Source of the DNA: Xylocopa sonorina | Lineage: Eukaryota; Arthropoda; Insecta; Hymenoptera; Apidae | Direction of reading: 5' to 3' | NCBI RefSeq assembly: GCF_050948175.1 | Contig: NW_027490112.1 | Location: forward strand, 806,001 to 870,000 | Length of the DNA stretch: 64,000 bases | Part shown: positions 11,657 to 24,622 of the stretch, in pieces | Position numbering within the stretch: position 1 is the first letter of the stretch | How the letters are laid out: the number at the start of each line of letters is the position of its first letter | Program-made: the position numbers and the translations under genes | The notes under the pieces: generated by a model | The model's input: the letters and a program-made list of their open reading frames with translations, nothing else | Databases searched by the model: none | Told to the model about the DNA's origin: nothing

Positions 11657-12352
11657 ATTCATTGCGAAGTGTTATCCTTTCCTCGTCTACGATTCAAATG
11701 AATGTAAATGCGACACTTCCTTACAAGGAAATAGCGTTTGCAGATGTCTACGTATCGTAGCAATAGAGTTCTTATGATTCTTAAAACGCGATATCGCATC
11801 TCATTTCTATGTTTCATGGTAAGATATAATATGATTTGCGAAGTGTCATGTATTCCTCGTCTACACTTCAAATGAATGTAAATGCGACACTTCCTTGCTA
11901 GGAAATAGCGTCTGCAGATGTCTAGGTATCGTAGCAATAGAGTTCTAATGCTTCTTAAAACGCGATATCGCATCTCATTTCTATATTTCATGGTAAGATG
12001 TAATATGATTTGCAAAGTGTTATGTATTCCTCCTCTACACTTCAAATGAATGTGAATGCGTCACTTCCTCGCTAGGAAATAGCGTTTGCAGATGTCTACG
12101 TATCGTAGCAATAGATTTCTAATGCTCGTTAAAACGCGATATCGCATCTCATTTCTATGTTTCATGGTAAGATATAATATGATTTGCGAAGGGTCATGTA
12201 TTCCTCGTCTACACTTCAAATGAATGTAAATGCGACACTTCCTTGCTAGGAAATAGCGTCTGCAGATGTCTAGGTATCGTAGCAATAGAGTTCTAATGCT
12301 TCTAAAAACGCGATATCGCATCTCATTTCTATGTTTCATGGTAAGATATAAT
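11657..12352. repeat. Extra 696-bp tetramer in A2 relative to A1
   Basis: The A1/A2 offset is 8,178 up to about 3,550/11,728 and becomes 8,874 from about 3,670/12,544, a difference of exactly 696 bp. The extra unit reads a, d/b hybrid, c, d. Its second monomer starts as class d ('ttccttgctaggaa', 'gtctagg') and ends with the class-b tail ('tatatttcatgg' then 'aagatgtaat'). It also carries 'cctcctctac' near 12,030. This is consistent with unequal exchange between out-of-register tetramers, or a loss in A1. The direction cannot be decided here. Confidence 0.82.
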
Positions 12353-14092
12353 ATTCATTGCGAAGTGTTATCCTTTCCTCGTCTACGATTCAAATGAATG
12401 TAAATGCGACACTTCCTTGCAAGGAAATAGCGTTTGCAGATGTCTACGTATCGTAGCAATAGAGTTCTTATGATTCTTGAAACGCGATATCGCATCTCAT
12501 TTCTATGTTTCATGGTAAGATATAATATGATTTGCGAAGTGTCATGTATTCCACGTCTACACTTCAAATGAACGTAAATGCGACACTACCTTGGTAGGAA
12601 ATAGCGTCTGCAGATGTATAGGTATCGTAGCAATAGAACTCTAATGCTTCTTAAAACGCGATATCGCATCTCATTTCTATATTTCATGGTAAGATATAAT
12701 ATTCATTGCGAAGTGTTATCCTTTCCTCGTCTACGATTCAAATGAATGTAAATGCGACACTTCCTTGCAAGGAAATAGCGTTTGCAGATGTCTACGTATC
12801 GTAGCAATAGAGTTCTTATGATTCTTAAAACGCGATATCGCATCTCATTTCTATGTTTCATGGTAAGATATAATATGATTTGCGAAGTGTCATGTATTCC
12901 ACGTCTACACTTCAAATGAACGTAAATGCGACACTTCCTTGCCAGGAAATAGCGTCTGCAGATGTCTAGGTATCGTAGCAATAGAGTTCTAATGCTTCTT
13001 AAAACGCGATATCGCATCTCATTTCTATGTTTCATGGTAAGCTATAATATTCATTGCGAAGTGTTATCCTTTCCTCGTCTACGATTCAAATGAATGTAAA
13101 TGCGACACTTCCTTGCAAGGAAATAGCGTTTGCAGATGTCTACGTATCGTAGCAATAGAGTTCTTATGATTCTTAAAACGCGATATCGCATCTCATTTCT
13201 ATGTTTCATGGTAAGATATAATATGATTTGCGAAGTGTCATGTATTCCACGTCTACACTTCAAATGAACGTAAATGCGACACTACCTTGGTAGGAAATAG
13301 CGTCTGCAGATGTATAGGTATCTTAGCAATAGAGCTCTAATGCTTCTTAAAACGCGATATCGCATCTCATTTCTATATTTCATGGTAAGATGTAATATGA
13401 TTTGCAAAGTGTTATGTATTCCTCGTCTACACTTCAAATGAATGTGAATGCGTCACTTCCTCGCTAGGAAATAGCGTTTGCAGATGTCTACGTATCGTAG
13501 CAATAGATTTCTAATGCTCGTTAAAACGTGATATCGCATCTCATTTCTATGTTTCATGGTAAGATATAATATGATTTGCGAAGTGTCATGTATTCCTCGT
13601 CTACACTTCAAATGAATGTAAATGCGACACTTCCTTGCTAGGAAATAGCGTCTGCAGATGTCTAGGTATCGTAGCAATAGAGTTCTAATGCTTCTTAAAA
13701 CGCGATATCGCATCTCATTTCTATGTTTCATGGTAAGATATAATATTCATTGCGAAGTGTTATCCTTTCCTCGTCTACGATTCAAATGAATGTAAATGCG
13801 ACACATCCTTGCAAGGAAATAGCGTTTGCAGATGTCTACGTATCGTAGCAATAGAGTTCTTATGATTCTTAAAACGCGATATCGCATCTCATTTCTATGT
13901 TTCATGGTAAGATATAATATGATTTGCGAAGTGTCATGTATTCCACGTCTACACTTCAAATGAACGTAAATGCGACACTACCTTGGTAGGAAATAGCGTC
14001 TGCAGATGTATAGGTATCGTAGCAATAGAACTCTAATGCTTCTTAAAACGCGATATCGCATCTCATTTCTATGTTTCATGGTAAGATATAAT

Positions 14093-14440
14093 ATTCATTG
14101 CGAAGTGTTATCCTTTCCTCGTCTACGATTCAAATGAATGTAAATGCGACACTTCCTTGCAAGGAAATAGCGTTTGCAGATGTCTACGTATCGTAGCAAT
14201 AGAGTTCTTATGATTCTTAAAACGCGATATCGCATCTCATTTCTATGTTTCATGGTAAGATATAATATGATTTGCGAAGTGTCATGTATTCCACGTCTAC
14301 ACTTCAAATGAACGTAAATGCGACACTACCTTGGTAGGAAATAGCGTCTGCAGATGTATAGGTATCGTAGCAATAGAACTCTAATGCTTCTTAAAACGCG
14401 ATATCGCATCTCATTTCTATGTTTCATGGTAAGATATAAT
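14093..14440. repeat. Extra 348-bp a-b dimer in A2
   Basis: A1 has one ab dimer with 'gaactc' before the abcd unit at 5219, whereas A2 has two in tandem (13,745 and 14,093). The offset between blocks grows from 8,874 to 9,222, exactly 348 bp. The neighbouring dimer copies look identical, so this is a recent duplication within one block. Confidence 0.85.
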
Positions 14441-17400
14441 ATTCATTGCGAAGTGTTATCCTTTCCTCGTCTACGATTCAAATGAATGTAAATGCGACAC
14501 TTCCTTGCAAGGAAATAGCGTTTGCAGATGTCTACGTATCGTAGCAATAGAGTTCTTATGATTCTTAAAACGCGATATCGCATCTCATTTCTATGTTTCA
14601 TGGTAAGATATAATATGATTTGCGAAGTGTCATGTATTCCACGTCTACACTTCAAATGAACGTAAATGCGACACTACCTTGGTAGGAAATAGCGTCTGCA
14701 GATGTATAGGTATCGTAGCAATAGAGCTCTAATGCTTCTTAAAACGCGATATCGCATCTCATTTCTATATTTCATGGTAAGATGTAATATGATTTGCAAA
14801 GTGTTATGTATTCCTCGTCTACACTTCAAATGAATGTGAATGCGTCACTTCCTCGCTAGGAAATAGCGTTTGCAAATGTCTACGTATCGTAGCAATAGAT
14901 TTCTAATGCTCGTTAAAACGCGATATCGCATCTCATTTCTATGTTTCATGGTATGATATAATATGATTTGCAAAGTGTCATGTATTCCTCGTCTACACTT
15001 CAAATGAATGTAAATGCGACACTTCCTTGCTAGGAAATAGCGTCTGCAGATGTCTAGGTATCGTAGCAATAGAGTTCTAATGCTTCTTAAAACGCGATAT
15101 CGCATCTCATTTCTATGTTTCATGGTAAGATATAATATTCATTGCGAAGTGTTATCCTTTCCTCGTCTACGATTCAAATGAATGTAAATGCGACACTTCC
15201 TTGCTTGGAAATATCGTTTGCAGATGTCTACGTATCGTAGCAATAGAGTTCTTATGATTCTTAAAACGCGATATCGCATCTCATATTTATGTTTCATGGT
15301 AAGATATAATATGATTTGCGAAGTGTCATGTATTCCACGTCTACACTTCAAATGAACGTAAATGCGACACTACTTTGGTAGGAAATAGCGTCTGCAGATG
15401 TATAGGTATCGTAGCAATAGAACTCTAATGCTTCTTAAAACGCGATATCGCATCTCATTTCTATATTTCATGGTAAGATATAATATGATTTGCAAAGTGT
15501 TATGTATTCCTCGTCTACACTTCTAATGAATGTGAATGCGTCACTTCCTCGCTAGGAAATAGCGATTGCAGATGTCTACGTATCGTAGCAATAGATTTCT
15601 AATGCTCGTTAAAACGCGATATCGCATCTCATTTCTATGTTTCATGGTAAGATATAATATGATTTGCAAAGTGTCATGTATTCCTCGTCTACACTTCAAA
15701 TGAATGTAAATGCGACACTTCCTTGCCAGGAAATAGCGTCTGCAGATGTCTAGGTATCGTAGCAATAGAGTTCTAATGCTTCTTAAAACGCGATATCGCA
15801 TCTCATTTCTATGTTTCATGGTAAGATATAATATTCATTGCGAAGTGTTATCCTTTCCTCGTCTACGATTCAAATGAATGTAAATGCGACACTTCCTTGC
15901 AAGGAAATAGCGTTTGCAGATGTCTACGTATCGTAGCAATAGAGTTCTTATGATTCTTGAAACGCGATATCGCATCTCATTTCTATGTTTCATGGTAAGT
16001 TATAATATGATTTGCGAAGTGTCATGTATTCCACGTCTACACTTCAAATGAACGTAAATGCGACACTACCTTGGTAGGAAATAGCGTCTGCAGATGTATA
16101 GGTATCGTAGCAATAGAACTCTAATGCTTCTTAAAACGCGATATCGCATCTCATTTCTATATTTCATGGTAAGATATAATATTCATTGCGAAGTGTTATC
16201 CTTTCCTCGTCTACGATTCAAATGAATGTAAATGCGACACTTCCTTGCAAGGAAATAGCGTTTGCAGATGTCTACGTATCGTAGCAATAGAGTTCTTATG
16301 ATTCTTAAAACGCGATATCGCATCTCATTTCTATGTTTCATGGTAAGATATAATATGATTTGCGAAGTGTCATGTATTCCACGTCTACACTTCAAATGAA
16401 CGTAAATGCGACACTTCCTTGCCAGGAAATAGCGTCTGCAGATGTCTAGGTATCGTAGCAATAGAGTTCTAATGCTTCTTAAAACGCGATATCGCATCTC
16501 ATTTCTATGTTTCATGGTAAGCTATAATATTCATTGCGAAGTGTTATCCTTTCCTCGTCTACGATTCAAATGAATGTAAATGCGACACTTCCTTGCAAGG
16601 AAATAGCGTTTGCAGATGTCTACGTATCGTAGCAATAGAGCTCTAATGCTTCTTAAAACGCGATATCGCATCTCATTTCTATGTTTCATGGTAAGATATA
16701 ATATGATTTGCGAAGTGTCATGTATTCCACGTCTACACTTCAAATGAACGTAAATGCGACACTACCTTGGTAGGAAATAGCGTCTGCAGATGTATAGGTA
16801 TCTTAGCAATAGAGCTCTAATGCTTCTTAAAACGCGATATCGCATCTCATTTCTATATTTCATGGTAAGATGTAATATGATTTGCAAAGTGTTATGTATT
16901 CCTCGTCTACACTTCAAATGAATGTGAATGCGTCACTTCCTCGCTAGGAAATAGCGTTTGCAGATGTCTACGTATCGTAGCAATAGATTTCTAATGCTCG
17001 TTAAAACGTGATATCGCATCTCATTTCTATGTTTCATGGTAAGATATAATATGATTTGCGAAGTGTCATGTATTCCTCGTCTACACTTCAAATGAATGTA
17101 AATGCGACACTTCCTTGCTAGGAAATAGCGTCTGCAGATGTCTAGGTATCGTAGCAATAGAGTTCTAATGCTTCTTAAAACGCGATATCGCATCTCATTT
17201 CTATGTTTCATGGTAAGATATAATATTCATTGCGAAGTGTTATCCTTTCCTCGTCTACGATTCAAATGAATGTAAATGCGACACTTCCTTGCAAGGAAAT
17301 AGCGTTTGCAGATGTCTACGTATCGTAGCAATAGAGTTCTTATGATTCTTAAAACGCGATATCGCATCTCATTTCTATGTTTCATGGTAAGATATAATAT

Positions 17401-18026
17401 GATTTGCGAAGTGTCATGTATTCCACGTCTACACTTCAAATGAACGTAAATGCGACACTACCTTGGTAGGAAATAGCGTCTGCAGATGTATAGGTATCGT
17501 AGCAATAGAACTCTAATGCTTCTTAAAACGCGATATCGCATCTCATTTCTATGTTTCATGGTAAGATATAATATTCATTGCGAAGTGTTATCCTTTCCTC
17601 GTCTACGATTCAAATGAATGTAAATGCGACACTTCCTTGCAAGGAAATAGCGTTTGCAGATGTCTACGTATCGTAGCAATAGAGTTCTTATGATTCTTAA
17701 AACGCGATATCGCATCTCATTTCTATGTTTCATGGTAAGATATAATATGATTTGCGAAGTGTCATGTATTCCACGTCTACACTTCAAATGAACGTAAATG
17801 CGACACTACCTTGGTAGGAAATAGCGTCTGCAGATGTATAGGTATCGTAGCAATAGAGCTCTAATGCTTCTTAAAACGCGATATCGCATCTCATTTCTAT
17901 ATTTCATGGTAAGATGTAATATGATTTGCAAAGTGTTATGTATTCCTCGTCTACACTTCAAATGAATGTGAATGCGTCACTTCCTCGCTAGGAAATAGCG
18001 TTTGCAAATGTCTACGTATCGTAGCA

Positions 18027-18617
18027 ATGGAGTTCTTATGATTCTTAAAACGCGATATCGGATTTCATTTCCATGTTTCATGGTAAGATATAATATGATT
18101 TGCGGAGTGTTATGTATTCCTCGTCTACACTTCAAATGAATGTAAATGCGACACTTCCTTGCCACGAAATAGCGTCTGCAGATGTCTAGGTATCGTAGCA
18201 ATAGAGTTCTAATGCTTCTTAAAACGCGATATCGCATCTCATTTCTATGTTTCATGGTAAGGTATAATATGATTTGCGAAGTGTTATGTATCCGTCGTCT
18301 ACACTTCAAATGAATGTAATTGCGACACTTTCTTGCAAGGAAATAGCGTTTGCAGATGTCTACCTATCGTAGCAATTGATTTCTGCTGCTTCTTAAAACG
18401 CGATATCGCATCTCATTTCTATGTTTCATGGTAAGATGTAATATGATTTGCGAAGTGTTATGTATTCCTCGTCTACACTTCAAATGAATGTAACTGCGAC
18501 ACTTCCTTGCTAGGAAATAGCGTCTGCAGATGACTACGTCGCGAAGCAATAGAGTTCAAATGCTTCTTAAAACGAGATTTTGCATCTCATATCTATGTTT
18601 CATGATAAGATATAATA
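18027..18617. repeat. Divergent e cassette, copy 2
   Basis: Same private variants as the cassette at 8,806, at an offset of 9,222 bp. After 'attcattgcgaagtgttatg' (about 18,618) it continues with 'cattcctcgtctacgattc' into segment B, whereas copy 1 jumps to block A2 at the equivalent place. Comparing the two copies locates that junction to within a few tens of bases. Confidence 0.92.
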
Positions 18618-20340
18618 TTCATTGCGAAGTGTTATGCATTCCTCGTCTACGATTCAAATGAATGTAAATGCAACACTTCCTTCCAAGGAAATAGCGTTTG
18701 CAGATGTCTACGTATCGTAGCAATAGAGTTCTAATGCTTCTTAAACGCGATATCGCATCTCGTTTCTATGTTTCATGGTAAGATATAATATGATTTGCAA
18801 AGTGTTATGTATTCCTCGTCTACACATCAAATGAATGTAAATGCGACACTTCCTTGCAAGGAAATAGCGTTTGCAGATGTCTACGCATCGTAGCAATAGA
18901 GTTCTTATGATTCTTATAACGCGATATCGCATCTCATTCCTATGTTTCATGGTAAGATATAATATGATTTGCGAAGTGTTATGTATTCCTCGTCTACACA
19001 TCAAATGAATGTAAATGCGACACTTCCTTGCAAGGAAATAGCGTTTGCAGATGTCTAGGTATCGTAGCAATAGAGTTCTTATGATTCTTAAAACGCAATA
19101 TCGCAACTCATTCCCATGTTTCATGGTAAGATATAATATGATTTGCGAAGTGTTATGTATTCCTCGTCTACACTGCAAACGAATGTAAATGCGACACTTC
19201 CTTGCAAGGAAATAGCGTTTGCAAATTTCTACCTATCGTAGCAATAGTGTTCTAATGCTTCTTAAAACGCGATATCGCATCTCATTTCTATGTTTCATGG
19301 TAAGATATAATATGATGTGCGAAGTGTTATGTATTCCTCGTCTACACTTCAAATGAATGTAAATGCGACACTTCCTTGCAAGGAAATAGCGTTTGCAGAT
19401 GTCTACGTATCGTAGCAATAGATTTCTGACGCTTCTTAAAACGCGATATCGCATCTCATTTCTATGTTTCATGGTAAGATATAATATGATTTGCGAAGTG
19501 TCATGTATTCCTCGTCTACACTTCAGATGAATGTAAATGCGACACTCCCTTGCAAGGAAATAGCGTTTGCAGATGTCTACGTATCGTAGCAATAGAGTTG
19601 AAATGCTTCTTAAAACGAGATATTGCATCTCATATCTATGTTTCATGATAAGATGTAATATTCATTGCGAAGTGTTATGTATTCCTCGCCTACACTTCAA
19701 ATGAATGTAAATGCGACACTTCCTTGCTAGGAAATAGCGTTTGCAGATGTCTACGTATCGAAGCAATAGAGTTCAAATGCTTCTTAAAAAAGAGATATTG
19801 CATCTCTTATCTATGTTTCATGGTAAGATATAATATGATTTGCGAAGTGTCATGTATTCCTCGTCTACACTTCAAATGAATGTAAATGCGACACTTCCTT
19901 GCAAGGAAATAGCGTCTGCAGATGTCTAGGTATCGTAGCAATAGTGTTCTAATGCTTCTTAAAACGCGATATCGCATCTCATTTCTATGTTTCATGGTAA
20001 GATATAATATGATGTGCGAAGTGTTATGTATTCCTCGTCTACACTTCAAATGAATGTAAATGCGACACTTCCTTGCAAGGAAATAGCGTTTGCAGATGTC
20101 TAGGTATCGTAGCAATAGAGTTCTTATGATTCTTAAAACGCGATATCGCAACTCATTCCCATGTTTCATGGTAAGATATAATATGATTTGCGAAGTGTTA
20201 TGTATTCCTCGTCTACACTGCAAACGAATGTAAATGCGACACTTCCTTGCAAGGAAATAGCGTTTGCAAATTTCTACCTATCGTAGCAATAGTGTTCTAA
20301 TGCTTCTTAAAACGCGATATCGCATCTCATTTCTATGTTT
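18618..20340. repeat. Segment B1
   Basis: A run of monomers distinct from A. Marks include 'gcaacacttccttccaagg', 'tacacatcaaatg', 'cattcctatgtttc', 'tacactgcaaacgaatg' (19,173 and 20,218, 1,045 bp apart), 'gatttctgacgcttc', 'cttcagatgaatg', 'gttgaaatgc', and an A-run monomer 'cttaaaaaagagatattgc'. The A run adds 1 bp to a 174-bp monomer, so the six-monomer unit is 1,045 bp rather than 1,044. A 1-bp loss ('cttaaacgcg' near 18,743) shifts register. The whole segment recurs at +3,479 as B2. Confidence 0.9.
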
Positions 20341-21506
20341 CATGGTAAGATATAATATTCATTGCGAAGTGTTATCCTTTCCTCGTCTACGATTCAAATG
20401 AATGTAAATGCGACACTTCCTTGCAAGGAAATAGCGTTTGCAGATGTCTACGTATCGTAGCAATAGAGTTCTTATGATTCTTAAAACGCGATATCGCATC
20501 TCATTTCTATGTTTCATGGTAAGATATAATATGATTTGCGAAGTGTCATGTATTCCACGTCTACACTTCAAATGAACGTAAATGCGACACTACCTTGGTA
20601 GGAAATAGCGTCTGCAGATGTATAGGTATCGTAGCAATAGAACTCTAATGCTTCTTAAAACGCGATATCGCATCTCATTTCTATGTTTCATGGTAAGATA
20701 TAATATTCATTGCGAAGTGTTATCCTTTCCTCGTCTACGATTCAAATGAATGTAAATGCGACACTTCCTTGCAAGGAAATAGCGTTTGCAGATGTCTACG
20801 TATCGTAGCAATAGAGTTCTTATGATTCTTAAAACGCGATATCGCATCTCATTTCTATGTTTCATGGTAAGATATAATATGATTTGCGAAGTGTCATGTA
20901 TTCCACGTCTACACTTCAAATGAACGTAAATGCGACACTACTTTGGTAGGAAATAGCGTCTGCAGATGTATAGGTATCGTAGCAATAGAACTCTAATGCT
21001 TCTTAAAACGCGATATCGCATCTCATTTCTATATTTCATGGTAAGATATAATATGATTTGCAAAGTGTTATGTATTCCTCGTCTACACTTCTAATGAATG
21101 TGAATGCGTCACTTCCTCGCTAGGAAATAGCGCTTGCAGATGTCTACGTATCGTAGCAATAGATTTCTAATGCTCGTTAAAACGCGATATCGCATCTCAT
21201 TTCTATGTTTCATGGTAAGATATAATATGATTTGCAAAGTGTCATGTATTCCTCGTCTACACTTCAAATGAATGTAAATGCGACACTTCCTTGCCAGGAA
21301 ATAGCGTCTGCAGATGTCTAGGTATCGTAGCAATAGAGTTCTAATGCTTCTTAAAACGCGATATCGCATCTCATTTCTATGTTTCATGGTAAGATATAAT
21401 ATTCATTGCGAAGTGTTATCCTTTCCTCGTCTACGATTCAAATGAATGTAAATGCGACACTTCCTTGCAAGGAAATAGCGTTTGCAGATGTCTACGTATC
21501 GTAGCA
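20341..21506. repeat. Block A3, shortened third copy of block A
   Basis: Class-a monomers start at 20,357, 20,705 and 21,401, giving ab, abcd, a. The final class-a monomer then switches to the e cassette ('caatggagttc' at about 21,506). Marks 'ctttggtagg' (20,941) and 'cttctaatgaatgtg' (21,090) tie it to the A1 unit near 5,915-6,600 and the A2 unit near 15,137-15,830. It therefore keeps only about 1.2 kb of a block that is 7.5 to 8.6 kb long elsewhere. It enters from B within a B-type monomer ('caatagtgttctaatg' at 20,287). Confidence 0.88.
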
Positions 21507-22096
21507 ATGGAGTTCTTATGATTCTTAAAACGCGATATCGGATTTCATTTCCATGTTTCATGGTAAGATATAATATGATTTGCGGAGTGTTATGTATTCC
21601 TCGTCTACACTTCAAATGAATGTAAATGCGACACTTCCTTGCCACGAAATAGCGTCTGCAGATGTCTAGGTATCGTAGCAATAGAGTTCTAATGCTTCTT
21701 AAAACGCGATATCGCATCTCATTTCTATGTTTCATGGTAAGGTATAATATGATTGCGAAGTGTTATGTATCCGTCGTCTACACTTCAAATGAATGTAATT
21801 GCGACACTTTCTTGCAAGGAAATAGCGTTTGCAGATGTCTACCTATCGTAGCAATTGATTTCTGCTGCTTCTTAAAACGCGATATCGCATCTCATTTCTA
21901 TGTTTCATGGTAAGATGTAATATGATTTGCGAAGTGTTATGTATTCCTCGTCTACACTTCAAATGAATGTAACTGCGACACTTCCTTGCTAGGAAATAGC
22001 GTCTGCAGATGACTACGTCGCGAAGCAATAGAGTTCAAATGCTTCTTAAAACGAGATTTTGCATCTCATATCTATGTTTCATGATAAGATATAATA
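21507..22096. repeat. Divergent e cassette, copy 3, with 1-bp deletion
   Basis: Same series of private variants as copies 1 and 2. One T is missing near 21,753 ('atgattgcgaag' for 'atgatttgcgaag'). The deletion breaks the common minus-strand frame and joins plus-strand phases into an 83-codon plus-strand open frame (21,662-21,913) that has no counterpart in the other two copies. Confidence 0.92.
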
Positions 22097-23696
22097 TTCA
22101 TTGCGAAGTGTTATGCATTCCTCGTCTACGATTCAAATGAATGTAAATGCAACACTTCCTTCCAAGGAAATAGCGTTTGCAGATGTCTACGTATCGTAGC
22201 AATAGAGTTCTAATGCTTCTTAAAACGCGATATCGCATCTCGTTTCTATGTTTCATGGTAAGATATAATATGATTTGCAAAGTGTTATGTATTCCTCGTC
22301 TACACATCAAATGAATGTAAATGCGACACTTCCTTGCAAGGAAATAGCGTTTGCAGATGTCTACGCATCGTAGCAATAGAGTTCTTATGATTCTTATAAC
22401 GCGATATCGCATCTCATTCCTATGTTTCATGGTAAGATATAATATGATTTGCGAAGTGTTATGTATTCCTCGTCTACACATCAAATGAATGTAAATGCGA
22501 CACTTCCTTGCAAGGAAATAGCGTTTGCAGATGTCTAGGTATCGTAGCAATAGAGTTCTTATGATTCTTAAAACGCGATATCGCAACTCATTCCATGTTT
22601 CATGGTAAGATATAATATGATTTGCGAAGTGTTATGTATTCCTCGTCTACACTGCAAACGAATGTAAATGCGACACTTCCTTGCAAGGAAATAGCGTTTG
22701 CAAATTTCTACCTATCGTAGCAATAGTGTTCTAATGCTTCTTAAAACGCGATATCGCATCTCATTTCTATGTTTCATGGTAAGATATAATATGATGTGCG
22801 AAGTGTTATGTATTCCTCGTCTACACTTCAAATGAATGTAAATGCGACACTTCCTTGCAAGGAAATAGCGTTTGCAGATGTCTACGTATCGTAGCAATAG
22901 ATTTCTGACGCTTCTTAAAACGCGATATCGCATCTCATTTCTATGTTTCATGGTAAGATATAATATGATTTGCGAAGTGTCATGTATTCCTCGTCTACAC
23001 TTCAGATGAATGTAAATGCGACACTCCCTTGCAAGGAAATAGCGTTTGCAGATGTCTACGTATCGTAGCAATAGAGTTGAAATGCTTCTTAAAACGAGAT
23101 ATTGCATCTCATATCTATGTTTCATGATAAGATGTAATATTCATTGCGAAGTGTTATGTATTCCTCGCCTACACTTCAAATGAATGTAAATGCGACACTT
23201 CCTTGCTAGGAAATAGCGTTTGCAGATGTCTACGTATCGAAGCAATAGAGTTCAAATGCTTCTTAAAAAAGAGATATTGCATCTCTTATCTATGTTTCAT
23301 GGTAAGATATAATATGATTTGCGAAGTGTCATGTATTCCTCGTCTACACTTCAAATGAATGTAAATGCGACACTTCCTTGCAAGGAAATAGCGTCTGCAG
23401 ATGTCTAGGTATCGTAGCAATAGTGTTCTAATGCTTCTTAAAACGCGATATCGCATCTCATTTCTATGTTTCATGGTAAGATATAATATGATGTGCGAAG
23501 TGTTATGTATTCCTCGTCTACACTTCAAATGAATGTAAATGCGACACTTCCTTGCAAGGAAATAGCGTTTGCAGATGTCTAGGTATCGTAGCAATAGAGT
23601 TCTTATGATTCTTAAAACGCGATATCGCAACTCATTCCCATGTTTCATGGTAAGATATAATATGATTTGCGAAGTGTTATGTATTCCTCGTCTACA
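22097..23696. repeat. Segment B2
   Basis: Follows e copy 3 as B1 follows e copy 2, with matching order of marks at offset +3,479. One C is missing near 22,594 ('actcattccatg' for 'actcattcccatg'), and the 1-bp loss seen in B1 near 18,743 is absent. The independent 1-bp indels show that the two copies have been separate long enough to diverge slightly. Confidence 0.88.
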
Positions 23697-24622
23697 CTGC
23701 AAACGAATGTAAATGCGACACTTCCTTGCAAGGAAATAGCGTTTGCAAATTTCTACCTATCGTAGCAATAGTGTTCTAATGCTTCTTAAAACGCGATATC
23801 GCATCTCATTTCTATGTTTCATGGTAAGATATAATATGATGTGCGAAGTGTTATGTATTCCTCGTCTACACTTCAAATGAATGTAAATGCGACACTTCCT
23901 TGCAAGGAAATAGCGTTTGCAGATGTCTACGTATCGTAGCAATAGATTTCTGACGCTTCTTAAAACGCGATATCGCATCTCATTTCTATGTTTCATGGTA
24001 AGATATAATATGATTTGCGAAGTGTCATGTATTCCTCGTCTACACTTCAGATGAATGTAAATGCGACACTCCCTTGCAAGGAAATAGCGTTTGCAGATGT
24101 CTACGTATCGTAGCAATAGAGTTGAAATGCTTCTTAAAACGAGATATTGCATCTCATATCTATGTTTCATGATAAGATGTAATATTCATTGCGAAGTGTT
24201 ATGTATTCCTCGCCTACACTTCAAATGAATGTAAATGCGACACTTCCTTGCTAGGAAATAGCGTTTGCAGATGTCTACGTATCGAAGCAATAGAGTTCAA
24301 ATGCTTCTTAAAAAGAGATATTGCATCTCTTATCTATGTTTCATGGTAAGATATAATATGATTTGCGAAGTGTCATGTATTCCTCGTCTACACTTCAAAT
24401 GAATGTAAATGCGACACTTCCTTGCAAGGAAATAGCGTCTGCAGATGTCTAGGTATCGTAGCAATAGTGTTCTAATGCTTCTTAAAACGCGATATCGCAT
24501 CTCATTTCTATGTTTCATGGTAAGATATAATATGATGTGCGAAGTGTTATGTATTCCTCGTCTACACTTCAAATGAATGTAAATGCGACACTTCCTTGCA
24601 AGGAAATAGCGTTTGCAGATGT
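23697..24622. repeat. Partial extra copy of the B six-monomer unit
   Basis: From 'ctgcaaacg' at 23,697 the sequence repeats what began at 22,652, 1,045 bp earlier, and stays parallel until about 24,622, where 'gtctacgtatcg' replaces 'gtctaggtatcg'. Inside this copy the A run is one base shorter ('cttaaaaagagat' near 24,308), so the internal offset drops to 1,044. This is a tandem duplication of the B unit followed by replacement of its end with C-type monomers. Confidence 0.86.

Larger units (their letters stand above)
9413..18026. repeat. Higher-order repeat block A2 (copy of A1)
   Basis: Class-a monomers start at 9569, 10265, 10961, 11657, 12353, 12701, 13049, 13745, 14093, 14441, 15137, 15833, 16181, 16529, 17225 and 17573. 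Private marks of A1 recur in order: 'ttccatgtctac' at 2283 and 10461, 'gcgaactgtc' at 2617 and 10795, 'gcttggaaatatcg' near 5980 and 15202, and 'ctttggtagg' at 6151 and 15373. The few differences seen by eye include 11489 (t to a), 13805, 15284, 'ctc' for 'ttc' inside an a monomer near 16,641, and A1's own change near 8087. The copies are therefore very similar (clearly above 99% by eye) apart from two unit insertions. Confidence 0.93.

Noticed and set aside
21662..21913. Plus-strand 83-codon open frame
   Set aside because: Created by a single missing T near 21,753 in one of three otherwise matching e cassettes. The other two copies have no such frame.
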